NCBI GenBank assembly: GCA_021772075.1
Contig: JAETNQ010000016.1
Coordinates: forward strand, 1-64,000
Direction of reading: 5' to 3'
Length of the DNA stretch: 64,000 nucleotides
From: Lachnospiraceae bacterium
GTDB lineage: Bacteria > Bacillota > Clostridia > Lachnospirales > Lachnospiraceae
Shown here: positions 25,884 through 33,250 of the stretch, piece after piece
Position numbering within the stretch: the stretch's first letter is position 1
Layout of the letters: every line of letters starts with the position of its first letter
Program-made: the position numbers and the translations under genes
Notes under the pieces: model-generated
The model's input: the letters and a program-made list of their open reading frames with translations, nothing else
Told to the model about the DNA's origin: nothing
Database searches by the model: none

Positions 25884-27248
25884 ATGAATAGTGAAAAACA
25901 TAAAAAAGATATAGATCCGGAAACAAAAATACAGAAACAGGATTCGGATTTTATAACGGAAACGATCAGGCAGCGTCCGATCAATAAAAAGAAGCTGCTT
26001 CGGCGCACTTTGATTACTGCGGCGATGGCGGTGGTTTTTTCGCTTGTCGCATGCCTGACTTTTCTTTTGCTGGAACCGGTCATCAGCAATTGGCTGTATC
26101 CGGAAGAAGAGCCGGAACCTATTGAATTTCCGGAAGAAACGGAGGAGATTCTCCCTGAGGATATGATTGTGGACGATTCGGAAATGGAGCCGGAACCGGA
26201 ACCGGAGCCGCCGGCAGAAATCGTGATCCAGGATGAGCAGATCGAGAAGATACTGAACGGGATACAGTTAGATATGGAAGATTATGCGGAAATGTACAGC
26301 TCGCTGTCAGGGATAGCTGCGGAGGCAGGAAAAACGATGGTGACGGTAACCGGTTCCGTGTCGAATGTGGATTGGTTTAATAATCCATATGAAAGCAAGG
26401 GGCAGACTTCGGGAGTAATCGTAGCGAAGCTGCCGAAGGAGATATTAATTCTTGTCAATTATGAGAAGATGATTGATGCGGAAAGCATCATGGTGACGTT
26501 TTGTAATGGAACACAGGGAAAAGCGGAGATACAGGAGAGGGATGCCAATACGAAACTGGCGGTGGTTTCTGTGCAGCTAGAGGAAGTGGGGAAGGAAACG
26601 GCGGATCTGGTGAAAGCGGCTGATCTGACGGCCAGTTCCAGCAACAGCGCCATCGTTGGAAACCCGGTGATTGCTATCGGCAGTCCTTTGGGAAATGGAG
26701 ATTCGGTGTGCTACGGAATGGTGACATCCAATAATATGAGCATAAATATGGTGGATTCTTATTATAAGCTGATTACTACGGATATTTATGGAAGCCAGAA
26801 AGCTTCTGGGGTTCTTATTAATTTAAAGGGGCAGATGCTCGGTATGATCGACGGTACCCATAACAGCGATGATATGAAAAATCTGGTGTCGGCGATAGGG
26901 ATTACAGAACTGCGAAAGGTGATTGAGCGGATGAGCAATGGAAAGAAGCAGGCTTATCTTGGAACACATGGAACCGATGTGACGCCGGAGGCAAATGAAA
27001 AACTTGGCGTACCGTACGGGGCTTATATTACGGAGATAGAAATGGACTCCCCGGCTATGGGAGCCGGCATCCAGAGCGGCGATGTTATTGTGGGAATTCA
27101 AGAAAAGGAGATTCATACTTATGGGGATTTGGTGAATGCCCTGATGGAAGGGCAGCCGAATGAGACCGCCTCTATTGTTTTGATGCGCCAAGGTCCGGAA
27201 GAATATGTACGGATGGAAGTGGATGTGACATTGGGGAACCTGGAATGA
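25884..27248 (+). CDS. membrane-anchored HtrA-like protein with PDZ domain, apparently lacking the catalytic triad (454 aa)
   Basis: A cytoplasmic N-tail (1-45) and one transmembrane helix (about 46-70) are followed by a Glu/Pro-rich spacer (about 75-115), a trypsin-like domain (about 135-350) and a PDZ domain (about 360-450; GVPYGAYITEIEMDSPAMGA, GIQSGDVIVGIQ). The overall order is that of HtrA/DegP. The expected His strand reads EILILVNYEKM with no His, the Asp position lies in ANTKLAVVSV with no matching Asp, and the serine loop is GSQKASGVLIN instead of GNSGGPL. So the fold seems kept but proteolysis lost, and it may act as a binding or chaperone protein at the membrane. It is likely co-transcribed with yhaM downstream. 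Confidence 0.85.
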   Translation: MNSEKHKKDIDPETKIQKQDSDFITETIRQRPINKKKLLRRTLITAAMAVVFSLVACLTFLLLEPVISNWLYPEEEPEPIEFPEETEEILPEDMIVDDSEMEPEPEPEPPAEIVIQDEQIEKILNGIQLDMEDYAEMYSSLSGIAAEAGKTMVTVTGSVSNVDWFNNPYESKGQTSGVIVAKLPKEILILVNYEKMIDAESIMVTFCNGTQGKAEIQERDANTKLAVVSVQLEEVGKETADLVKAADLTASSSNSAIVGNPVIAIGSPLGNGDSVCYGMVTSNNMSINMVDSYYKLITTDIYGSQKASGVLINLKGQMLGMIDGTHNSDDMKNLVSAIGITELRKVIERMSNGKKQAYLGTHGTDVTPEANEKLGVPYGAYITEIEMDSPAMGAGIQSGDVIVGIQEKEIHTYGDLVNALMEGQPNETASIVLMRQGPEEYVRMEVDVTLGNLE

Positions 27249-27307
27249 CGGAAATGGGTCTTTGAGCGGGCCAAGAATGAGGACGGAGAAGGAAAGGGAA
27301 TAAAAGA

Positions 27308-28252
27308 ATGAAATATATTAAGGATTATAAAGAAGGCGACCGGATATTTGATATTTATTTGTGCAAGCATAAGCAGTCTGCAGTGACAAAGAATGGGAAA
27401 GCTTATGATAATGTAATTTTACAGGATAAGACGGGTACTCTGGATGCAAAGGTGTGGGATCCCCATAACCCGGGCATTGGGGAATTCGATTCCTTGGATT
27501 ATATCGAAGTGTATGGGGAAGTGACATGCTTTCAGAACGCCCTTCAGGTAAATGTGAAGCGTATACGGAAATGCCAGGAGGGTGAATATGTTCCTGCAGA
27601 TTATCTTCCGGTCAGCAGCAAGGACATCGAGGAAATGTATGGGGAGCTGCTAGGCTACATAAAGGAAGTGGAAAATCCATATTTGAGGGAGCTGCTGGAG
27701 TCGTTTTTTATAAAAGATGAAGAATTCGTGAAAGTATTTAAACAGTCTTCGGCGGCAAAAACGGTTCACCATGGTTTTGTGGGCGGATTGCTGGAACATA
27801 CGCTGAGCGTAACAAAGCTGTGCGAATATTATTGCAAGGCATATCCCTTGCTAAAAAAGGATTTACTGATCAGCGCGGCGATCTGCCATGATATCGGCAA
27901 AGTAAAAGAATTATCGCTGTTTCCGGAAAACGATTATACAGATGACGGACAGCTTCTGGGGCATATTGTGATGGGGACGGAAATGGTGGGGGAGAAGATC
28001 AGAAAGATCAAAGACTTTCCGGACGTTCTCGCGGGTGAATTGAAGCACTGCATCCTGGCGCACCATGGGGAATATGAATTCGGTTCCCCCAAAAAACCGG
28101 CAATTATGGAGGCGATGGCGCTTAACTTTGCGGATAATACAGATGCAAAAATGCAGACTTTTTCAGAAATTTTGAATCATGCAAAGGAAACAGGATGGCT
28201 GGGATTCAACCGTTTGTTTGAATCCAATTTAAGGGCGACAAGGATGGAATAG
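27308..28252 (+). CDS. yhaM: 3'-5' exoribonuclease YhaM family (314 aa)
   Basis: An N-terminal OB-fold nucleic-acid-binding domain (about 10-95; VILQDKTGTLDAKVWD) precedes an HD domain (about 155-290) with HHGFVGGLLEHTLSV and the metal pair in AAICHDIGKVKEL, then HCILAHHGEYEFGSP. This matches YhaM/CbfA, a metal-dependent 3'-5' exoribonuclease of Gram-positive bacteria that trims RNA ends. The length is standard. rlmD starts 2 bp after its stop. Confidence 0.93.
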   Translation: MKYIKDYKEGDRIFDIYLCKHKQSAVTKNGKAYDNVILQDKTGTLDAKVWDPHNPGIGEFDSLDYIEVYGEVTCFQNALQVNVKRIRKCQEGEYVPADYLPVSSKDIEEMYGELLGYIKEVENPYLRELLESFFIKDEEFVKVFKQSSAAKTVHHGFVGGLLEHTLSVTKLCEYYCKAYPLLKKDLLISAAICHDIGKVKELSLFPENDYTDDGQLLGHIVMGTEMVGEKIRKIKDFPDVLAGELKHCILAHHGEYEFGSPKKPAIMEAMALNFADNTDAKMQTFSEILNHAKETGWLGFNRLFESNLRATRME

Positions 28253-28254
28253 GG

Positions 28255-29718
28255 ATGGGACATAAGGGAAATGACATTCTTTATAAGAAGGATGATGTTT
28301 TTACAGTGAAAATCGAAGATATCGGAAACGACGGAGAGGGTATAGGCAAGGCAGAGGGCTATACCCTTTTTGTGAAGGATGCCGTAATCGGCGATGTGGT
28401 AAAATGCAAAATCATGAAGGCGAAAAAGAATTATGCTTATGCGAAGCTGGAGGAAATCGTGGTTCCGTCGGAGGCAAGGGTGGAGCCGTTATGCAGATAC
28501 CACAGGCAGTGCGGAGGATGCCAGATACAGGCGATGGACTACCGTGCGCAACTGGATTATAAACAAAGAAAGGTAAAAAACGATCTGGTGCGGATCGGAG
28601 GATTTACGGAAGAGGCCATAGAGCGGGTGCTGGAGCCGATTGTCGGAATGGAGAACGCATACCATTATCGGAACAAAGCCCAGTTTCCGGTAGGTACGGA
28701 TAAAGAGGGAAATTTGATTGCCGGTTTTTATGCGGGCAGAACCCATGATATTATTGCCAATACAGACTGCGCCTTGGGGGCGGAGGAGAACCGGGAGATA
28801 ATGGAAGGCATTCTGGCGCATATGCGCAAGCACCATATTCCGGCATATGATGAAAAGACAGGATCGGGGCTGGTCAGGCATATTCTGATACGCAAAGGGT
28901 TTGCCAGCGGAGAACTGATGGTATGTCTGGTGATCAATTACAATGGGGGGAATAAGAAAAAAGGGAAGGAGTTTTTTCCTTTTCAAAGGGAATTGTTGGA
29001 CAGGCTGGCAGAAATAAAAGGAATGACAAGTGTGTCGGTATGTATTAATGCGGATAGAACGAATGTGATTATGGGCGAAAAGGTGTATAGGATATGGGGA
29101 AAGGATAAGATCTGCGATACCATCCATAGGAGAAATACGGAGGATTTTTCTCTTATGGACCAGGGGATCGTTTTCCATATATCGCCGCTTTCTTTTTATC
29201 AGGTGAATCCAGTGCAGACGGAAAAACTGTATAGCCTTGCGCTGGAATATGCAGGGCTGACCGGCAAGGAAACGGTATGGGATCTGTATTGCGGGATCGG
29301 AACGATTTCGCTTTTTCTGGCAGGGGAAGCGAAGAAGGTTTATGGCGTGGAAACAGTCGCGCAGGCGGTTCGGGATGCCAGGGAAAATGCGCTGTATAAT
29401 GGGATAGAAAATGCGGAGTTTTTTATAGGAAAGGCAGAAGAGGTTCTGCCGGAAAAATATGAAAAGGAGGGGATCCGGGCAGATGTGGTCGTGGTGGATC
29501 CCCCGAGGAAGGGATGCGATGGGGCTTGCCTGGAAACGATGCTGAAGATGCAGCCGGAGAGGATTGTGTATGTAAGCTGTGATCCGGCGACGCTGGCGAG
29601 GGATCTGCGGGTGTTGTGCGACGGAGGATATGAGCTGAAGCGGGCGAGGGCAGTGGATCAGTTTGGGGGGACGGTGCACACAGAATGTGTGGTGGAAATA
29701 CAAAGGAAACATATCTAG
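28255..29718 (+). CDS. rlmD: 23S rRNA (uracil-C5)-methyltransferase, RlmD/RumA type (487 aa)
   Basis: A TRAM domain (about 10-70) is followed by the [4Fe-4S] cysteines CRYHRQCGGCQ and TDCALG, and a SAM-dependent methyltransferase domain with WDLYCGIGTISLFLAG, VVVDPPRKGCD and the catalytic YVSCDPATLARDL. It makes m5U in 23S rRNA; in Firmicutes one such enzyme may modify two sites (RlmCD), so the exact position is uncertain. Translation is coupled to yhaM. Beyond its stop the base composition drops and debris begins, so this gene marks the left border of the AT-rich island. Confidence 0.93.
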   Translation: MGHKGNDILYKKDDVFTVKIEDIGNDGEGIGKAEGYTLFVKDAVIGDVVKCKIMKAKKNYAYAKLEEIVVPSEARVEPLCRYHRQCGGCQIQAMDYRAQLDYKQRKVKNDLVRIGGFTEEAIERVLEPIVGMENAYHYRNKAQFPVGTDKEGNLIAGFYAGRTHDIIANTDCALGAEENREIMEGILAHMRKHHIPAYDEKTGSGLVRHILIRKGFASGELMVCLVINYNGGNKKKGKEFFPFQRELLDRLAEIKGMTSVSVCINADRTNVIMGEKVYRIWGKDKICDTIHRRNTEDFSLMDQGIVFHISPLSFYQVNPVQTEKLYSLALEYAGLTGKETVWDLYCGIGTISLFLAGEAKKVYGVETVAQAVRDARENALYNGIENAEFFIGKAEEVLPEKYEKEGIRADVVVVDPPRKGCDGACLETMLKMQPERIVYVSCDPATLARDLRVLCDGGYELKRARAVDQFGGTVHTECVVEIQRKHI

Positions 29719-30178
29719 AAATCCTTTATTTTAGGCAGTTTTATAAGCATTTTGTGTTTACAGAAGATGAGGATGGGAACCGGAATAAGAGGATTGAGAA
29801 GTATTTTGAGGTTTCAGCAGTGGTTGATGTGGGGTGTGGGGATACAAAAGAACCTGTTTAATGGAAAATTTGAGATGGAATTTCAGTTGTTCGGAATTTC
29901 CGAACAACTGAAAAACATTTGGAACATTTAATTGAAAAAGAGAGGAGTGTATGCAAATGTAATTACGGTACGCAAAAGTTTTTGTTAGGGAGATATATTG
30001 ATGAGCAAGAACAACAAGGAACTGTAAAATGTTGCAGGAATAAGGAAATTCTATATGGCGTATAAAGATAGGGAAAATGAGATTATCCAATCAGGAATTG
30101 GACAATTTGTACAGGTTTTTGAAAAGTTGAAATAATGAAATATTATTTGAAGAAGAAATAATTTTAAGGGGGAAAATT
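29719..30178 (+). pseudogene. decayed AT-rich stretch with gene debris
   Basis: Pieces of former coding sequence are visible in several frames: FYKHFVFTEDEDGNRNKRIE (about 29735-29800), EFQLFGISEQLKNIWNI (about 29878-29930), EQEQQGTVKCCRNKEILYGV (about 30003-30065) and ENEIIQSGIGQFVQVFEKLK (to about 30135). They are broken by stops and frame changes, so no product is made. I do not recognise the family. A 33-bp palindrome lies within it. Confidence 0.5.
29881..29913 (+). repeat. 33-bp near-perfect palindrome
   Basis: TTTCAGTTGTTCGGAA (29881-29896), central T, then its exact complement TTCCGAACAACTGAAA (29898-29913). No T-run follows on either strand, so it is a weak terminator candidate at best. 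Confidence 0.7.
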
Positions 30179-31870
30179 ATGGGCAAAGCAAATGAAAAAA
30201 ATTTTAACATTAAAGATCCAAAAGTAATTAAAAGTATAAATAAATTAGATGGGTTTTTAAGAGCAGAATATAATACTGAAAAAAATTATTTAGATTATTA
30301 TGCAGGTCAAGAAACCTTAGATAAAGTAGATAGTATAAAGTATCAGGTCATTTATGGCAGGAGGGGCACAGGAAAAACGCATTTGTTACGAGCTTTACAA
30401 GAAAGATTGCTTGAAACAAAAGGGAAATATTTTCCTGTGTATATTGATTTGCGAGCATATAAACCGATGCTTGGAAATAATGATGATTTATATTATGCAT
30501 TGATTTTGTTGCAAGAAATTATTATTGAAATCTTGAAATGCGTATATGAAAACTTGGATTATATTTATAGTGAATATTCCAGACAAGAACAGGAGCTTAT
30601 AAAAAATAGCAAAAAGAAAAAAATTGCTGTCATTTTAGAGAAGTTTAACCGGTATTTTGATGGAGATAGCTTTACTAAAATGGGAGAAGTGGCATTTAAG
30701 ATAAATGAATTAAAAAAAGTAGCAACAAGTTTAAAGTTAACGAAAATACCAGAATTTTTGGGAGAAAAAGGAATTGATAAAGAAACTGAAGCAACAGACG
30801 AAAAAATCAAATATATTTCGTTTGCTGAGATATCCAATGCTTTGTCGGAATTACTTGAGATAATAGATATAGATAGATTATTTTGCTTGCTAGATGAGTG
30901 GTCAGAGATTCCGGAAAATAGCCAATATATATTGGCAGAGCTTATTAAGCGCACATTTATTACATTAAAGGTAACTGTTAAAATTGCTGCTATTCCTAAT
31001 AGGACAAAACTTCTATCTGAAGATAGGATCGGCTTGGAAGATGGAGGAGATATATTTGGGTATTCTTTAGATAATAGATATATATACGAACTGTATTCTG
31101 ATAATACTAGAGCTTTTTTTAATGAATTACTTTTTAAGCAATTATATATTATCAATCCTGAGTTATATGATATATTTTGTAGTGAGGATGGAAGAAGACC
31201 AGTACATAAATTTATAAATATTTTTTTTGCAAATCAGGCGTTGCGTGAAATATTAATTGCATCTTCTGGTATCCCAAGAGATTTTTTAAACATTTTTATT
31301 GGTGCATATAATAGTTTTTATACCATAGGCAAATATAAGCATATTGTTTTAGCAGATGTGCGTAATGCTACAATTGAATGGTATGATGTTGATAAAAAGA
31401 AAGCGGTGGATGCAAATAATAATGTAAAAATACTTTTGGATAAAATAATTAAAGATATTTTAATTGATAAGAAAAGATGTCATTTTTTGATTCCAGAAAA
31501 ATTTGAAAAAGTAAAAGAATTGAATGATTTAATAGATTTAAGGGTGGTTCATTTACGAAAGAAAGGTATTTCTCATAAGGGAAAGAAAGGAGTTACTTAC
31601 AACGTATACTATTTGGATTATGCTTGTTATACAAGTACAAATTTATATCATAATAAAATAAATACGAATCTTTTATCTGAAATAGAAACCACAGATAATT
31701 TTAGGGATATTAGGAGAGTTTCATTAGAAGACAAATTTTTTGAGGATTTCAATATCGAAATTGGTGATAGTTTTAAATGTCCAAAATGTGGTAAAATGGT
31801 GGATATAAATCATCCAGCATATGTAAAACAAAAAATTTGTAACCATTGTTTTGAAAAGATACAGGATTAG
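30179..31870 (+). CDS. AAA+/ORC-like P-loop ATPase with C-terminal zinc ribbon (563 aa)
   Basis: The Walker A motif is YGRRGTGKTHLLRAL (about residue 60) and Walker B is LFCLLDEWSEIP (about 240). A later arginine-containing region (IAAIPNRTKLLSEDRIG) and a predicted winged-helix-like stretch (about 380-500) follow, giving the layout of ORC/CDC6-type STAND-like ATPases. The last 35 residues form a zinc ribbon, FKCPKCGKMVD and KICNHCFEK. Base composition is far more AT-rich than the core genes, which shows recent transfer. It stands directly before dinD in the same direction. Proteins of this kind occur in mobile and defence islands, but no specific role is known to me. AAGGGGG precedes ATG 30179. 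Confidence 0.75.
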   Translation: MGKANEKNFNIKDPKVIKSINKLDGFLRAEYNTEKNYLDYYAGQETLDKVDSIKYQVIYGRRGTGKTHLLRALQERLLETKGKYFPVYIDLRAYKPMLGNNDDLYYALILLQEIIIEILKCVYENLDYIYSEYSRQEQELIKNSKKKKIAVILEKFNRYFDGDSFTKMGEVAFKINELKKVATSLKLTKIPEFLGEKGIDKETEATDEKIKYISFAEISNALSELLEIIDIDRLFCLLDEWSEIPENSQYILAELIKRTFITLKVTVKIAAIPNRTKLLSEDRIGLEDGGDIFGYSLDNRYIYELYSDNTRAFFNELLFKQLYIINPELYDIFCSEDGRRPVHKFINIFFANQALREILIASSGIPRDFLNIFIGAYNSFYTIGKYKHIVLADVRNATIEWYDVDKKKAVDANNNVKILLDKIIKDILIDKKRCHFLIPEKFEKVKELNDLIDLRVVHLRKKGISHKGKKGVTYNVYYLDYACYTSTNLYHNKINTNLLSEIETTDNFRDIRRVSLEDKFFEDFNIEIGDSFKCPKCGKMVDINHPAYVKQKICNHCFEKIQD

Positions 31871-31933
31871 ATGGTAGATTTGTAGTAATGAATATGACTA
31901 TAATAGGTGTTTTAAAATAAAAGGGGATTTCAT

Positions 31934-32794
31934 ATGAAGAAACTGATTGCAGAAGAATATAAGCGATTTGAAGATATCAAACAAATCCGTGAGGATGGTT
32001 CGGAATTTTGGGGTGCCAGAGAACTTGCGATTGCTTTAGATTATACTCAGTGGAGAAATTTCACAGGTGTGATAAAAAGAACAATGATTGCCTGTGAGAA
32101 TAGTGGGCACGATATTTTCCACGATTTTGCTGAGGTCAGCAAAATCGTAAAAGCAGGAGCAACAAACAAGCCTGTAAAGGATTATGAATTGTCAAGATAT
32201 GCCTGTTACTTGATTGTGCAGAATGGCGATCCACGAAAAGAAGTGATTGCATTGGGACAGACATATTTTGCAATCCAGACGTATCGTCAAGAGGTAGCAG
32301 ACCATTTTAATGAGTTAAGTGAGGATAATCGAAGACTTGTTGTGCGTGGAGACATTAAGCAATGGAATCAGATGCCTGCAGAAACAGCATATAAAGCAGG
32401 TGTTATTACAAATGAGGAATTTGCAATTTTTCAAAATGCCGGTTATATGGGATTGTATGGCGGCTTAGATGTAGACGATATTCATACAAAAAAGGGATTG
32501 GAAGTTGGACAGAAAATCCTTGATTATATGGGTAGTACAGAATTAATTGCCAATCTGTTTCGTATATCCCAGACTGAAGAAAAATTACGAAAAGATGAGG
32601 TTAATAATGCTAAAACGGCAACGTCGGTTCATTATTCTGTGGGAAGAGAGGTGCGGACTGCAATAGAAAAGATTGGCGGGACAATGCCTGAGGATTTGCC
32701 CACTCCAGAAAAGAGCATCCAACAGATAGAAAAAGAGCAGATGGCTCGTTTGAAAGCAAAAGCCAAAAAGGGAAAATTGATGCTTGATGAGTAG
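31934..32794 (+). CDS. dinD: DNA damage-inducible protein D homologue (286 aa)
   Basis: The protein matches E. coli DinD along its length. Shared stretches include FWGARELAIALDYTQWRNF, DYELSRYACYLIVQNGDPRK, GQTYFAIQTYRQE, ILDYMGSTELIANLFRISQT and GGTMPEDLPTPEKSI. The N-terminal part is a BRO-N-type DNA-binding domain. E. coli DinD is under SOS control and limits RecA filament activity. Here the gene sits in an AT-rich island after an ATPase. TATAAT at 31899-31904 may be its own -10. No Firmicute LexA box (GAAC-N4-GTTC type) was seen upstream, so SOS control is not supported. AAGGGG precedes ATG 31934. Confidence 0.92.
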   Translation: MKKLIAEEYKRFEDIKQIREDGSEFWGARELAIALDYTQWRNFTGVIKRTMIACENSGHDIFHDFAEVSKIVKAGATNKPVKDYELSRYACYLIVQNGDPRKEVIALGQTYFAIQTYRQEVADHFNELSEDNRRLVVRGDIKQWNQMPAETAYKAGVITNEEFAIFQNAGYMGLYGGLDVDDIHTKKGLEVGQKILDYMGSTELIANLFRISQTEEKLRKDEVNNAKTATSVHYSVGREVRTAIEKIGGTMPEDLPTPEKSIQQIEKEQMARLKAKAKKGKLMLDE

Positions 32795-32892
32795 GGCGAG
32801 AAAGTATGCTTGATATTAGGCATGGGTATAGAACTGCGAACAACTGTATTCCTATACAAGCGACGAGGCTGAAAAATTGTGTTTACATAGTA

Positions 32893-33131
32893 GTTCCGAC
32901 ACATGTGGAGACGCGCGTCTTATTGTCCAAATTAAAATTGAAACAATATAAGATGTGAGAATTGACCTTGACGAGATAGATTTGACGAAAGCGGAGAGCA
33001 AGGCGGCTTATGAGGAAATAAAGGAGTACGTGCTGGAGAAGTATGGGCTGAAAGTGTCACAGCTTTATATTGCACAGGTGAAAAGGAAGATTTTGCACAT
33101 TCATTTGAACCAATTGAGTATAATGTTCTAA
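32893..33131 (+). pseudogene. C-terminal remnant of an RlmD-like methyltransferase gene
   Basis: One frame reads VPTHVETRVLLSKLKLKQYK and stops; after a frame change at about 32950 the sequence resumes RIDLDEIDLTKAESKAAYEE, then IKEYVLEKYGLKVSQLYIAQ. This is the C-terminal extension found on many Clostridial RlmD/RumA-type proteins (HVET-VLLS followed by the 'DLTKAESKATYEEIK' segment). Catalytic parts are absent. The intact rlmD at 28255 lacks such an extension, so this piece is from a different homologue. Confidence 0.55.
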
Positions 33132-33211
33132 CGAATGAAATACAGGTAATGCCTATTGAGGAAAGTATCCATAGCAAAGAGCAGTTCACCAATCCAATCA
33201 AAGCATCATAA
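33077..33211 (+). pseudogene. short 3' gene fragment
   Basis: An overlapping frame reads GEKEDFAHSFEPIEYNVLTN and then EIQVMPIEESIHSKEQFTNP to a stop at 33209. It has no start and no recognisable family. It shows that at least two unrelated gene ends have been joined at the right edge of the AT-rich island. Confidence 0.3.
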
Positions 33212-33250
33212 AGGATCAAAATAACTAATGGATAGTTGGAAGGAAAATAT

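Noticed and set aside
28489-29712. 407-aa minus-strand frame inside rlmD
   Set aside because: Shadow of rlmD, whose motifs are complete on the plus strand; composition unlike a real protein.
31871-31933. SOS (LexA) box before dinD
   Set aside because: No GAAC-N4-GTTC-like site could be found in the gap, only a TATAAT box.
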